A DNA stretch of 64,000 bases from Trebonia sp963759545 (GCA_963759545.1 CAVXAB010000027.1:164223-228222), one strand, 5' to 3'. Shown: positions 1 through 10,704, counted from the first letter of the stretch. Program-made: numbers and translations. Notes: a model not told the origin generated them from the letters alone.

Positions 1-225
1 TTCGAAGGGGAGATCCTGACGGTCTCGGCGCCGTCGCTGACCTTCGCGCTGCCCGCCGACCCGGGCCGCGGCCTTGAGCCGGGCGCCCCGGGGATCGTCG
101 AGTACCTGATCGACGGCGACGACGTGCAGGCAGAGCTGCGCCAGGTACCCGGTCTTACCGGCGTGACCGACGTGGCGGCGATGACCGAGTTCACCGCTGC
201 GCTGGCCGAGATCGAAGCCCGGTAG
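1..225 (+). CDS. C-terminal end of an unidentified protein (5' partial)
   Basis: Frame 1 is open from the window edge to TAG at 223-225, giving the last 74 residues of a protein. The tail is acidic and ends ALAEIEAR. Codon use is typical of the window (G/C in the third position), so it is probably real coding sequence. I see no recognisable motif and assign no function. It converges with the DeoR gene on the other strand, 43 bp away. Confidence 0.5.
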   Translation, partial: FEGEILTVSAPSLTFALPADPGRGLEPGAPGIVEYLIDGDDVQAELRQVPGLTGVTDVAAMTEFTAALAEIEAR

Positions 226-268
226 TCACGGGCACGCTTGTCTCCGGCGTTTCGGCGCCCCATAGCGA

Positions 269-1024
269 TCAGGCCTCGATGATGGTCACCCTGTCCTCCC
301 GGAGCTGGCGGACGGTTGGCTCGCCGGCGGGGGCATCGGTGATGATCCCCGCCACCTCCGACAGGCCGGTGACCTTGTAGGAGCAGACCGTTCCCAGCTT
401 CTCGATGCTGGCCAGGACATAGCTGTCGGCCGCCCGGCTGATGAAGATCCGGAGCAGCGCGGCCTCCTCGGGCTCGCTGGTCGTGAGTCCTTGCCTGGGG
501 TGTATGCCGGGCACGGGGAACAAGGCGAGGTCGGCAGTGACGCTGCTGGCCGCCTCGACCGCCGCGGCGCCTGACGCGCTGACACCAAGCTTGTGGAGCC
601 GGCCCCCCAGCACGAAGACGTTCACGGTCGGGTGGCTGGCCAGCGCGCTCGCGGTCGACGAGCTGTGCGTGATGATCGTCGCCTCCAGGTCGGGTGGCAG
701 CGCCGCCACGACCTCAAGGGCCGTCGTCCCGCCGCCCAGGATGGCCGTGCTGCCCGGCGGGATGAGCCCGGCCGCCCGCGCCGCGACGCGCCGCTTGCTC
801 TCCGGCGCGATCGCGAACCGGCTCGCCTGGGTCCCGAGCGCCGGGGAGACGGGCAGCGCCCCGCCGTAGACCCGCTGGCAAAGACCGGCCGCGGCCAGCT
901 CCCGCAGGTCCCTGCGCACGCTGTCTTCTGACATGCCAAGCTCCTGCGCGAGGTCCCGCGCGATGAGCTTTCCGTCGCGGCGCAGCCGTGCCACGAGCAG
1001 GTCCCTGCGTTCGGCGGCCAGCAT
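269..1024 (-). CDS. DeoR-family transcriptional regulator
   Basis: 251 residues, usual size for DeoR regulators. The N-terminus (MLAAERRDLLVARL) starts a DeoR-type winged helix with ...ELGMSEDSVRRDLRELAAAG at about residues 22-45, followed by the family linker RVYGGA. The C-terminal half has the sugar-phosphate-sensor (DeoRC) signatures ILGGGTTALEVV and THSSSTASALA. I start it at ATG 1024 because the longer upstream frame is only an antisense-like extension inside the next gene. It lies 5 bp downstream of the MetE-like gene on the same strand, so the two are probably cotranscribed. It is the likely regulator of the divergent ABC transporter operon through GATCAA boxes at 2215-2255 (inference). 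The effector is unknown. Confidence 0.85.
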   Translation of the reverse strand: MLAAERRDLLVARLRRDGKLIARDLAQELGMSEDSVRRDLRELAAAGLCQRVYGGALPVSPALGTQASRFAIAPESKRRVAARAAGLIPPGSTAILGGGTTALEVVAALPPDLEATIITHSSSTASALASHPTVNVFVLGGRLHKLGVSASGAAAVEAASSVTADLALFPVPGIHPRQGLTTSEPEEAALLRIFISRAADSYVLASIEKLGTVCSYKVTGLSEVAGIITDAPAGEPTVRQLREDRVTIIEA

Positions 1025-1029
1025 CGCGA

Positions 1030-2166
1030 TCACCACAGGCGGGCGCTGGCGAGCCGGGCGCCCTCGCTCATCGCGGTCAGCTTGGCCCAGGTGATCCTCG
1101 GGTCGACGGTGTGCAGGCCGGCGATCGTGGCGAAGCCGCAGTCGGTCCCCGCGATCACGCTGGCCTTGCCGACCACGTCGGCGTAGCGGACCAGCCGCTG
1201 GGCGACGAGCTCGGGGTGCTCGATGAAGTTGGTGGTGGAGTCGAGCACGCCAGGGATGATGACCTTGCCCTCGGGCAGCTTCACGTCCTCGAACACCGCC
1301 CACTCGTGCTCGTGCCTTGGGTTGGCCCCCTCGAAGGAGACCGCGCCCGGCCTGGCGGCGAGCACCAGGTCGATGAAGCGGGCGAGTGGTACGTCGGTGT
1401 GATGCGGGCCCTCACCGTTGCCCCAGCACAGGTGCATGCGCATGCGGTCAGGCGGGATGTCCCGCGTGGCGTGGTCCACGGCCGCGAGCCGCATCGCGAC
1501 CCGCCTGCGGAACTCCGCCACGTCGGCCGCCGGGGCGCCGTCCAGGCTGTCGTCGGCCGCCGGCAGGTCCGGGCAGTCGAGCTGCAGGATCAGGCCGGCC
1601 GCGACAATGGCGTCGTACTCCTCCTTCATCGCCTCGGCGAGGGCGAAGATGTACTCCTCGGTGCTCGCGTAGTGCTGGTTGTCCGGCATGTAGAGGGCGA
1701 TGATGCCGGGCGACGCCGCGGACATGAACACGTCGTCGCCGCTGGCGGCGGCGCCGGCGGCGAAGCCGGTGGCGGCCTTGAGGTTCGCGATGTCGGCCTC
1801 GAGCTTCGCCCGGCCGGTGTAGGCGACCGGCCCGGTGCACGGCGGGGTGGCGACGCCCTCGCCGTGCTGCGCCCGCAGCCGCTCGTAGTACTCGGGGAAG
1901 TCCTCGACCGCCCGGCCGCGCCACTTCCTGGCGGCCGGCTCGCCCTCGAAGCCGGTCAGCCGCTCGGTCACGTAGGTCGCGTAGCTCGGCTTGCTGACCT
2001 CGCCGTCGTTCACGATGTCGATGCCGGCCGCGCGCTGGCGGCGGACCGTCTCCTCGACCGCGGCCAAAACCTCGGCGCCGTCGAAGCGGTCGGTCAGGCT
2101 GGCGGGCCTCGGCAGGCTCCCGGTGTGCGTGGTGAGAATGCGCTCGCTGCTGGTCTGCATGCTCAT
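1030..2166 (-). CDS. MetE C-terminal-like (cobalamin-independent methionine synthase family) methyltransferase
   Basis: 378 residues. The N-terminus has the family hallmark TTHTGSLPRP and the C-terminus has AGTDCGF, where the Cys is a zinc ligand in MetE. Members of this short family are methyltransferase-like TIM barrels that use thiol substrates; many are not true methionine synthases, and the substrate here is unknown. The start is ATG 2166, preceded by AAAGGA on the coding strand; an internal ATG at 2160 is also possible. It is followed closely by the DeoR regulator and is divergent from a four-binding-protein peptide-type transporter. That suggests the imported compound or its breakdown product is a methyl donor or acceptor (inference). 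Confidence 0.8.
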   Translation of the reverse strand: MSMQTSSERILTTHTGSLPRPASLTDRFDGAEVLAAVEETVRRQRAAGIDIVNDGEVSKPSYATYVTERLTGFEGEPAARKWRGRAVEDFPEYYERLRAQHGEGVATPPCTGPVAYTGRAKLEADIANLKAATGFAAGAAASGDDVFMSAASPGIIALYMPDNQHYASTEEYIFALAEAMKEEYDAIVAAGLILQLDCPDLPAADDSLDGAPAADVAEFRRRVAMRLAAVDHATRDIPPDRMRMHLCWGNGEGPHHTDVPLARFIDLVLAARPGAVSFEGANPRHEHEWAVFEDVKLPEGKVIIPGVLDSTTNFIEHPELVAQRLVRYADVVGKASVIAGTDCGFATIAGLHTVDPRITWAKLTAMSEGARLASARLW

Positions 2167-2214
2167 GGTCCTTTCGAAACCATCCGACGAATAGCGGCAA
2201 ATGGGATGAACACC

Positions 2215-2255
2215 GATCAAAGAATGATCAAATTCTTCCTGTTGCTTCTTGATCA
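2215..2255. promoter_or_regulatory. GATCAA-type operator cluster in divergent promoter region
   Basis: The 157-bp region between the MetE-like gene and the first binding protein contains GATCAA at 2215-2220, TGATCAA at 2225-2231 and the inverted TTGATCA at 2249-2255. The last two form an inverted pair with 17 bp between. The region is AT-rich compared with its surroundings. DeoR-family regulators often bind repeated short boxes, so this is the best candidate operator for the DeoR protein encoded at 269-1024. Binding is inferred only. Confidence 0.45.
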
Positions 2256-2323
2256 TGCGCAGTCTTGCACGTTTACAGTAGCGCTGTGACCAGGCGTTGG
2301 GGAAGACCTCGGAAGGACGTGGC

Positions 2324-3913
2324 ATGAAGATCCGCGTGACGGCCGCGCTCGCGGCCGCGACCGCCGTCGGGCTCGCTTTCACCCTCAGCGCGTGCTCGGG
2401 AACCACCGCCGCGCCGTCCGGAGCGCCCGGCGCGCCCGGCTCCGCCGCGACGATCCGCTGCTGCGCATCGGCGACGACGCGTCACTGTCGACCCTCGACA
2501 CCGGCGCGGACGAGGGCAACGACGCCTACGGCACGCTGGAGACGCTGACCAGGTTCGGTCCTGACGGCCAGGTGGAACCGGACCTGGCCAGCTCGGTAAG
2601 CCACCCCGACGCCGTCACCTACGTCTACCACCTGCGGCAGGACGTGAAGTTCTGGAACGGCGACCCGATGACCTCCGCCGACGTGGTCAACGCGCTCGAC
2701 TACTACCGCAAGCCCGGCTCGTACGTGTCCGCTGAGATCGCGCCGGTCAAGAGCGTCGTCGCCCGGCCCGTACACGGTGACCGTCACGCTGGGGAACTCC
2801 TACGCGCCCTGGAGCGCCGAGACGACCAGCCAGTTCCCGATCTTCGAGAAGAAGTTCGCCGACGAGCACAAGACCACGATGGGCCGGCCGGGCGTGCTGA
2901 TCATGGGCACCGGGCCCTGGCAGATCGACAGCTTCGACCCGACCACCGGCCTCGAGCTCTCCGCCAACCCGCACTGGTGGGGCGGAACGGTGCCGGTCAA
3001 GCACATCTCGGTCAAGTTCTTCGCCAGCGAGACGACCGAGGCGCTCGCGTTCCGCGGCGGCGAGATCGACGTGGCCAACAACGTGCTCAACCTCAAGGCA
3101 TTCAAGTCGACGTCGGGGGGCAGCATCGTCAGCGCTCCCGCGTTCTCCGCGGGGTACTTCGGCATGAACGTCCACCAGGCGCCGTGGAACGACATCCACG
3201 TGCGCCGCGCCGTCGCCTACGCGCTCAACCGCTCCGACATCATCGCCGCCCTCGGCAACAACGCGCAGCCCGTCACGACGCTCATCCCGCCCGCCGAACT
3301 CGATCGCCTCGGGTCCAAGGAGCAGGTCAACACGCTGATCAGCGGGTTGCCTAGCTATCCGTACAACCTGGCCACGGCCAAGCAGGAACTGGCCGAGTCG
3401 GCCTACCCGCATGGCTTCACCGCGACTACCCAGACGATCACCTTCGCCTCCTACACCCCGGTCAACGAGGCGGTCGCCGGCGACCTGGCCAAGATCGGGA
3501 TCAACCTCAAGCTCAAGACCATCGGGTTCACCCAGTACCTCGCCTTCGCCAGCGGCAACAAGAACGCGATCGGCGGCCTGTACGCCACGATGAACGTCAC
3601 CAACCCGGACCCCGACTCGTTCCCGTCTGCCCTGCTCGGCAGCGTGAACATCGCCGACGGCGGATACGACTGGGCCAACTACGACCCGCCCGTGATCGAC
3701 ACGCTGATCAAGGCGGGCGAGACCACTCAGGACCCGGTCAAGCGGCTGGCCATCTACCGGCAAATGCTCAAGACGCTGGCGACCGACCTGCCCTACGTGC
3801 CGCTTTACATCCAGGACTACAACGTCGCACTGTCCGGTAAATTCACGTGGCCAAATTACAACGTGTACACGCAATGGGGCGACTGGGCACTCAATATAAA
3901 GGCGAAGAATTAA
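2324..3913 (+). pseudogene. Family-5 ABC solute-binding lipoprotein 1, two frameshifts
   Basis: Lipoprotein signal MKIRVTAALAAATAVGL...LSACSG from ATG 2324, then a DppA/OppA-type (SBP_bac_5) protein. The reading frame breaks near 2455 (one C missing in the segment that reads ATIPLLR in the paralogues). It breaks again near 2765 (two bases missing before PYTVTVTL). The two losses restore the original frame, which then stays open to TAA at 3911-3913. Conserved segments YVYHLRQDVKFWNGDPMTSAD, ANPHWWGG and HVRRAVAYALNRSDI are all present across the frames. This is either a broken gene or sequence error. It is the first of four tandem paralogues. Confidence 0.8.
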
Positions 3914-3957
3914 AGCCAGAGTTATCCCGAACGAATTCGGCTTACTCAGGAGGCATT

Positions 3958-5556
3958 ATGAAGCTCCTTACGCGCGCCGTGCCCGCGGCGGCCGCCGTCC
4001 TGGTGCTGGCAGGCCTGGCCGCCTGCTCGTCCGGCTCGTCGGCGGCCAACTCGGCTAACCCCGCTTCCGGCGGGGCAAGCGCGGCCATCCCGCTGCTGCG
4101 GGTGGGCACAACCGGCGGCACGTCGAACGTGGACCCGCTGACCACGCAGGGCTGCGCCACGGATTACTGCGGCCTTTTCATGGAACGGCTCATGAAATTC
4201 GCCCCCGACGGAAAGCTCGCACCCCAGCTCGCCACGTCGATAACTCAGCCGAACGCGGTCACCGACGTATTCCACCTGCGGCACGGGGTCAAGTTCTGGG
4301 ACGGCGACGAGATGACCTCGGCCGACGTGGTGGCCTCGCTGGAATACCAGGAGGCGCCCGGGTCGGAGACCGCCACCTACTACACGGACGTGAAGAGCAT
4401 CACCGCCGACGGGCCATACACCGTCGTCGTCACCCTCAAGCAGCCGGACTCGAGCTGGGCGCAGAACATGGCCTACGAGGGCGTGATCTTCGAGAAGAAG
4501 TTCCAGCAAGAGCACAAGGCCACCTTCGGCAAGCCCGGCACCCTCGTGATGGGCACCGGGCCGTGGGAGATCGTCAGCCTCGACCCGACCACCGGCGCCG
4601 AACTTTCCGCCAACCCGCACTGGTGGGGCGGCACGGCGCCGGTCCAGCACATCTCGTTCAAGTTCTTCTCCAGCGAGACGAGCGAGGCCCTCGCCATGCG
4701 GGCCGGCGAGATCGATGTGGCGTTCCCGAACGACGGCGCCACCTTCGCCGCGGCGTCCGGCGCCAAGGTCACCAGCTGGCTGAACAACCAGATCGGCTAC
4801 TTCAGCATGAATACCAAGCTGGCGCCGTGGAGCGACATTCACGTGCGTCGCGCGGTGGCCTCCGCGCTGAACCGGGCCGACATTATCGCGGCGGGCGGCG
4901 GCGCGACCTCGGCGGTGCCGCTCTACGACTTCTTCCCCGCCATCGACCTGGACCTGCTCGGCTCCAAGGCGCAGGTCAACGCCATTATCGGGGCGCTTCC
5001 GAAGTTCTCGTTCAACCTCCCCGCCGCCAAGGCGCAGATGGCGGAATCGGCGTACCCGCACGGGTTCACCGCCACCATGGAGGTCTGCCAGATCGGCGAC
5101 TTCATCAACATCGACCAGGTGATCGCCGCCGAGCTGCAGCGAATCGGGATCACCCTGAAGCTGAAGACGGCCACCTGCGACGCCTGGGTGACGGAGCTCT
5201 ACGGGCCGAAGAACTTCGGGCCGATGTTCTCCACCAGCCACTCCTCCATCGTCGACCCGAGCGGCCTGGCCGCCTACATGCTCGGCAGCCAGGCCGTTCC
5301 CGCGGGCGGGCTGAACGTCGCCGATTACACCCCCGCGTCGGTGGACAGCCTGCTCACCGCCAGCGTCGCGACCAGCGACCCGGCTCAGCGGCTGGGCATC
5401 TACCAGCAGATCCTCACCCACCTGGCGACCGACATCCCGTACGTGCCGCTCTTCCAGAACAACGCCTTCCTCGCCACCTCAAGCAAGTTCACGCTGCCCG
5501 CGCTCGGCATGGACTCCTTCGAGCTCGCCTGGGCGCTCAACGTCAAGCCGGCCTGA
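3958..5556 (+). CDS. Family-5 ABC solute-binding lipoprotein 2 (intact)
   Basis: 532 residues, normal for DppA/OppA proteins, and the only intact frame of the four paralogues. The start is ATG 3958 with AGGAGG four bases upstream. The N-terminus is a lipoprotein signal ending LAGLAACSS, so the mature protein is anchored by Cys on the outer face of the membrane. Family motifs are VFHLRHGVKFWDGDEMTSAD (about 105-124), ANPHWWGG (about 218-225) and HVRRAVASALNRADI (about 296-310). It should capture a peptide, glycoside or other bulky solute for the downstream permeases. The ligand cannot be read from sequence. Confidence 0.88.
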   Translation: MKLLTRAVPAAAAVLVLAGLAACSSGSSAANSANPASGGASAAIPLLRVGTTGGTSNVDPLTTQGCATDYCGLFMERLMKFAPDGKLAPQLATSITQPNAVTDVFHLRHGVKFWDGDEMTSADVVASLEYQEAPGSETATYYTDVKSITADGPYTVVVTLKQPDSSWAQNMAYEGVIFEKKFQQEHKATFGKPGTLVMGTGPWEIVSLDPTTGAELSANPHWWGGTAPVQHISFKFFSSETSEALAMRAGEIDVAFPNDGATFAAASGAKVTSWLNNQIGYFSMNTKLAPWSDIHVRRAVASALNRADIIAAGGGATSAVPLYDFFPAIDLDLLGSKAQVNAIIGALPKFSFNLPAAKAQMAESAYPHGFTATMEVCQIGDFINIDQVIAAELQRIGITLKLKTATCDAWVTELYGPKNFGPMFSTSHSSIVDPSGLAAYMLGSQAVPAGGLNVADYTPASVDSLLTASVATSDPAQRLGIYQQILTHLATDIPYVPLFQNNAFLATSSKFTLPALGMDSFELAWALNVKPA

Positions 5557-5576
5557 TGAGAGGGCGGAAACTGTCA

Positions 5577-7170
5577 ATGAAACTCCGATTGCGCGCCATG
5601 GCAGCCGCTACGGCGGCCACCGCGTTCCTTGGCGGCATCGCCGCCTGCTCGGGGACGGCCAGCGGGCCGTCTGACGCGGCCAGCGGCGCGAGCGGCGCGA
5701 CCATCCCGCTGCTGCGGGCGGGGCTTGCCTTCAACCTGAGCACCCTTGACGAGACCAAGAACATCAGCGCTAACAACATCGACGGCCTGGCGCTTGAGAC
5801 ACTGGTGAAGTTCGGCCCGCAGGGGCAGGTGGAGCCGGACCTCGCGACGTCGTGGGAGCAGTCCAGCCCCGTGACCTACGTCTACCACCTGCGGCACGGG
5901 GTCAAGTTCTGGGACGGCAACCCGCTGACCGCCACCGACGTGGCCTACTCGCTGAACTACGACCGCGCCGCCGGATCCGACGTCGCATTCGCGTTCACCG
6001 GGGTCAAGACCATCACCGCCACCGACACCGACACGGTGACCGTCACGCTGACCCAGCCCGAGGCGAACTGGAAGTACATTCCCGCCGAGGAGAACGCCTA
6101 CATCTTCGAGAAGCAGTTCCAGCAGGCGCACAAGGCCACCTTCGGGCAGCCGGGGACGCTGGTGATGGGCAGCGGGCCGTGGGTGATCGACAGCTTCGAC
6201 CCGACCAAGGGCGCCGCAGATGACGGCCAACCCGCACTGGTGGGGCGGCACGGTGCCGATCAAGCGCATCGCGTTCACCTTCTACTCAACCGAGACCAGC
6301 GAGGCGCTGGCGTTCCGGGCCGGCGAGATCGACCTCGACCCGCAGGTCATCGGCCCGAAGAGCTTCGCGGCCACCTCGGGCGCGACGCTGCTGACCACCC
6401 CGGGCTGCGCCATCGGGTTCTTTGGCATGAACGTCACCGAGCCCGGGTGGAACGACGTCCACGTGCGGCGCGCGGTCGCCTACGCGCTTAACCGGACGAC
6501 ATCATCGACGCGAACGGCAGGTCGCCACGCCGATCTACACGTTCATCCCGCCGCGGCTGCTGACCTCGGTCGCTTCGGAGGCCCAGATCAACGCGCTGCT
6601 CAACTCGGTGCCGCTCTACCCGTACAACCTGGCCAAGGCGAAGCAGGAGATGGCCCAGTCGGCGTACCCGCACGGGTTCACCGCCACCATCGAGACGCCC
6701 AACTTCGGCTTTACGATCCCCGACGTCAGCGAGGTCATCGCGGCCGAGCTGGCCAAGATCGGCATCAAGCTCCAGCTCAAGGAGATGCAGGTCACCGCCT
6801 GGCAGCCGGTGGAGCACGGACCAGCCGCCGGGCGCTCGACGACGTACACCTCCGACGACTGCTTCCAGCCGGACCCGAGCACCTACAGCGACTTCCTCGG
6901 CAGCAAGAACACCCAGCCGGGGAACTGGAACATCTCCGACTACGAGCCCCCGACCGTCGACACCCTGCTCGCGCAGGGGGCCGCGACCTCCAACCCGCGC
7001 AGCGGCTCGCCATCTACTCCAGGCTCTTCAGGCAACTCCAGGACGACGTGCCCTACGTCGGCCTCTTCGTCTCGGACACAACGGCCGCGCTTTCAGGCAA
7101 GTTCACCTGGAAGGACTTCAACCCGTGGTACTGGGACGGCGCGTACGAGCTCAGCATCGGGCCCGCATAG
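5577..7170 (+). pseudogene. Family-5 ABC solute-binding lipoprotein 3, about four frameshifts
   Basis: Starts at ATG 5577 with a lipoprotein signal ending GGIAACSG. Homology to its neighbours runs full length but needs about four one-base shifts. There is an extra base near 6215 (before MTANPHWWGG), single losses near 6497 and 6515 (around ALNR..DII), and another near 7007 (before QRLAIYSRLF). Conserved residues are kept on both sides of every shift, and the shifts fall in G/C runs. This looks more like sequence error than long decay, but I cannot exclude a pseudogene. It ends with TAG at 7168-7170. Confidence 0.8.
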
Positions 7171-7272
7171 CGCGCAAGTTCTCGCAGGAACGTTCCTGCG
7201 AGCTGAACATCAAGCCAAGGGATTAGACCCAGGAATGTATCGAACGGAAGCGGCTTACTCCGGGAGACATCA

Positions 7273-8867
7273 ATGAAACTCCGATTGCGTGCCATTCCTG
7301 TAATGGCCGCAGCCATCCTTCTCCTCATCGGCCTCGGCGCCTGCGGCTCCAGCGCGCCGGCGACGGCGCCGGCTCCGGCTCCGCGGCGGGCGCGACCGTC
7401 GCGCAGCTCACCGCCGGGGAGGTCACCGGCTACGCCAACCTCGACCCGGACCAGACGCAGAGCTGCAACGACAACTTCTGCGGCCTGTTCATGGAGCACC
7501 TGCTGCAGCTTGGCGCCGACAACACGCTGGAGCCGGAGCTCGCCACCTCGGTGACCGAGCCCGACCCGACGACCTACGTCTACCACCTGCGCCACGGCGT
7601 CAAGTTCTGGGACGGCCACGAGATGACCTCGGCCGACGTCGTCTACTCGCTCGACTACCAGAGCTCACCCAAGTCCGACATCAGCGTGTACTTCACCAAC
7701 GTCAAGAGCATCACCGCGGACGGCCCGTACACCGTGGTGGTCAAGCTCAAGCAGCCGGACGCCGGCTGGAAGTACACGCCGAGCTACGAGGGCGTCATCT
7801 TCGAGAAGAGCTTCGCCGAGGCGCACCAGGGGACGCTGGGCAACCCGGGGGTGCTGATCCAGGCCACCGGCCCGTGGGAGATCACCAGCTATGACAACAC
7901 CAGGTCGATGGAGCTGGCGGCCAACCCGCACTGGTGGGGCGGCAAGGTGCCGATCCAGCACATCACCGTCAAGTACTTCTCCACCGAGACGAGCATGGCG
8001 CTCGCGATGCGCTCGGGTGAGATCGACCTGGCGTTCCCGAACAACGGCAAGACGTTCGAGGCGGCCGCGGGCAACGGCGCGACCCTCACCACCTGGTCGC
8101 CGCCGAGCATCTACTTCGTCGCCATGAACGTGAAGGCGGCGCCATTCGACGACATCCACGTGCGGCGGGCCGTCGCTTACGCGCTTAACCGCACCGACCT
8201 CATCGCCGCGAACGGGGGGACGCTGACCGCGACGCCGCAGTCCACCCTGATCCCGCCGTCGCAGCTGCAGGTCCTGGGGTCGCAGGCCCAGGTCAAATCG
8301 CTGCTCAACTCGCTCCCGCAGTACCCGTTCAACCTCGCCAAGGCCAAGCAGGAGCTGGCGCAGTCCAAGTACCCGCACGGCTTCACCGCGAAGACCGAGA
8401 TCGACAACTACGGCAACGACGTCGAGGTCATCCAGGCGATCGCGGCCGAGCTGCAGCAGATCGGCATTAACCTGCAAATCTCCCAGGTGTCCTCGGCGCA
8501 GTGGTCCAAGGATTTCTCCACCGGCAACCTCGGCGGGATCGCGTACACCGCGTTCTACGCGGCCAGCCCCGACCCGAGCATCTTCCCCAGCTACCTGCTC
8601 GGCGACGCCAGCACGTACAACATGTCCCGCTACGCACCACCGCCAATCGACACCCTGATGGAGGCCGGCCTGGCCGACAGCAGCCCGGCGCAGCGCCTGT
8701 CCGACTACGGGCAGCTGCTCAAGAACGTCGCGACCGACGTCCCGTACGTCGTGCTCTTCGCCGGGCACAACTACACCGAGCTGTCCACGAAGTACACCCT
8801 GCCGCCGTTCTCGGTGTACCCCGCCTTCTCCTCGTGGGCGCTTAACCTCAAGGGGAAGTCGTCATGA
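7273..8867 (+). CDS. Family-5 ABC solute-binding lipoprotein 4, one frameshift near the signal peptide
   Basis: Starts at ATG 7273 (MKLRLRAIPVMAAAIL, almost the same opening as paralogue 3). The lipobox reads LGACGS. One base appears to be missing near 7360, after which frame 3 is open to TGA 8867 and carries the whole binding domain: YVYHLRHGVKFWDGHEMTSAD, ANPHWWGG and HVRRAVAYALNRTDL. The last codons overlap the permease start by ATGA (8864-8867), which shows translational coupling. If only the long open frame is used, the protein would lack its signal, so the shifted version is the better model. Confidence 0.82.
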
Positions 8868-9829
8868 GCGGGCGCGGCTGGGCCTGGTTCATCGGCCGAC
8901 GGCTCGTGACGCTGGCCGTGCTCCTCGTCGTGATCTCGTTCGTGGTGTTCTCGCTGCAGTACATCGCGCCGGGCAGCGTCATCGACACCCTGCTCGGCAC
9001 GAACCCGCGCACGCCGCAGGAGGTTCAGTACCTGACGAACGAGTACCACCTGAACAAGCCATTCCTGGACCAGTACTGGATCTGGGCGAGCCAGGCGGTG
9101 CGGTTCCAATTCGGCAACTCGATCCAGACGTCGCTGCCGGTCACCACGGAGATCAGCGAGCGGCTGCCGACGACGCTGTTCCTCGGCATCTACGCCTACG
9201 TGCTCACGATGATCCTGGGCATCGGCGGCGGCCTGCTGGCCGCGCTGCGCCGCCGCAGGCTGACTGACCGGGGCATCGTCGGCGTTTCGATGGTGGCCCT
9301 GAGCACGCCGGCCTTCGTCAGCGGCGTGTTCCTGATCTATGTGTTCGCGATCGAGGTGCACTGGTTCCCCGTGTCCGGGCCGGGGGCCGGGTTCTTCGGC
9401 GACCTCTGGCACCTGACGCTGCCGGCCCTCGCGCTCGCGCTGACCGGCATGGCCTTCCTCGTCAAGCACACCAGGGCCGCGGTGATCGGCGTGCTCGACC
9501 AGGACTACCTGACGTTCGCCCGGGCCCGGGGACTGTCGCCGCACCGGGTGCTGCTGATGTACGCGCTGCGGAACGCGCTGATCCCGGTGGTGACGATGAG
9601 CGGCCTGATCCTGTCGTACGTGATCGTCGGGGCGGTGCTGGTGGAGGACACCTTCTCGCTGCCGGGCATCGGGCAGCTCCTCGTGCAGTCGGCGCAGGCG
9701 AAGGACCTGCCGATGCTCCAGGGCGTCGCGGTGCTCGTCGCGACGGTCATCATCGTGGCGAACCTGCTCGCCGACGTCGCCTACATCGTCGCCGATCCGC
9801 GGATCCGGCTGGGACGGGGGACGTCATGA
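8864..9829 (+). CDS. Peptide/nickel-type ABC transporter permease, DppB-like
   Basis: 321 residues. The N-terminus FIGRRLVTLAVLLVVISFVVFSLQYIAPGS is the typical first membrane segment of DppB/OppB. About six membrane segments follow. The EAA loop toward the C-terminus reads ...YLTFARARGLSPHRVLLMYALRNALIPV, the site that contacts the ATPases. It overlaps both its upstream neighbour (ATGA) and the next permease (ATGA at 9826-9829), so the operon is tightly coupled. The frame is intact. Confidence 0.88.
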   Translation: MSGRGWAWFIGRRLVTLAVLLVVISFVVFSLQYIAPGSVIDTLLGTNPRTPQEVQYLTNEYHLNKPFLDQYWIWASQAVRFQFGNSIQTSLPVTTEISERLPTTLFLGIYAYVLTMILGIGGGLLAALRRRRLTDRGIVGVSMVALSTPAFVSGVFLIYVFAIEVHWFPVSGPGAGFFGDLWHLTLPALALALTGMAFLVKHTRAAVIGVLDQDYLTFARARGLSPHRVLLMYALRNALIPVVTMSGLILSYVIVGAVLVEDTFSLPGIGQLLVQSAQAKDLPMLQGVAVLVATVIIVANLLADVAYIVADPRIRLGRGTS

Positions 9830-10704
9830 CCAACATGGTGGTCGCGGCCGAGGCCGCTGTGCCGGCGGCGCCGCCCGCCTCGGCGCGGCGCGGGCGGGCG
9901 TCCTGGCTGATCGTGGCCTGCTTCGTGATCGTCGCGGCGGTCGTGGTGATGGTGGTGTTCGGCTCGCTGATCGCGCCGCAGAACCCGAACGCGCAGAACC
10001 CGCTGAACGCGCTGGCCAAGCCGGCGGCGGCGCACTGGCTCGGCACCGACCGCTCGGCCGGGACGTGTTCTCCCGGCTGATCGCGGGCGCGCGGACGGCG
10101 TTCATCGGCCCGCTGGTGATCGCCGTGGCGTCGCTGCGTGCTCGGCAACCTGCTCGGGCTGTGGGCGGGCTACAAGGGCGGCCGGGTCGACGCGGTCATC
10201 ATGCGCTGGGTCGACCTGATGTGGTCGGTCCCCGGCCTGCTGGTGATCATCGTGGTGTCCGGCACGCTCGGCGGCGGGTACTGGCTGGCGGTCGGGCTGC
10301 TGGTGATCCTGACGGTCCCGTTCGACACCCGCGTGGTGCGCGGGGCGACGCTGGAGCAGGCGCCCCGCCCGTACGTGGAGGCCGCGAGGACGCTCGGCGT
10401 GCCCGGCTGGCGGATCATGGTGTGGCACATCTGGCCGAACGTGTCGCCGGTGGCGGTGGCGAACGCGTTCCTGAACTTCGCCGGGTCGCTGACCGCGATC
10501 GCCGGCCTGTCGTTCCTCGGGCTCGGCGTCGCGCCGGGGACACCCGACTGGGGGCTGATGCTGTCCGAGGGCCTGCAGGACCTGTTCGTGAACCCGGTGG
10601 CGGTGCTCGCGCCGGGCGTGCTGATCGTGCTGACCGCCACGTCGATGAACCTGATCGGCGACTGGCTGCAAGAGCGGCTGTCAAGCAGAGGAGCGACCCG
10701 ATGA
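9826..10704 (+). pseudogene. Peptide/nickel-type ABC transporter permease, DppC-like, two compensating frameshifts
   Basis: Begins MTNMVVAAEAAVPAA at ATG 9826 and has the DppC hallmark HWLGTDRSG.RDVFSRLIAGART split over two frames. One G is missing near 10056 and one base is extra near 10132 (before LGNLLGLWAGYKGG). After that the original frame carries the EAA region ...YVEAARTLGVPGWRIMVWHIWPNV and runs to 10704. Net length is that of a normal DppC (about 290 residues). It overlaps the ATPase start by ATGA (10701-10704). A functional gene with two base-call errors is plausible. Confidence 0.78.

Noticed and set aside
4563..5500. Long plus-strand ORF inside binding protein 2
   Set aside because: Out-of-frame shadow, rich in Arg/Gly/His, with no conserved sequence; the real gene is in the other frame. 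Only the part from 5577 onward is coding (binding protein 3).
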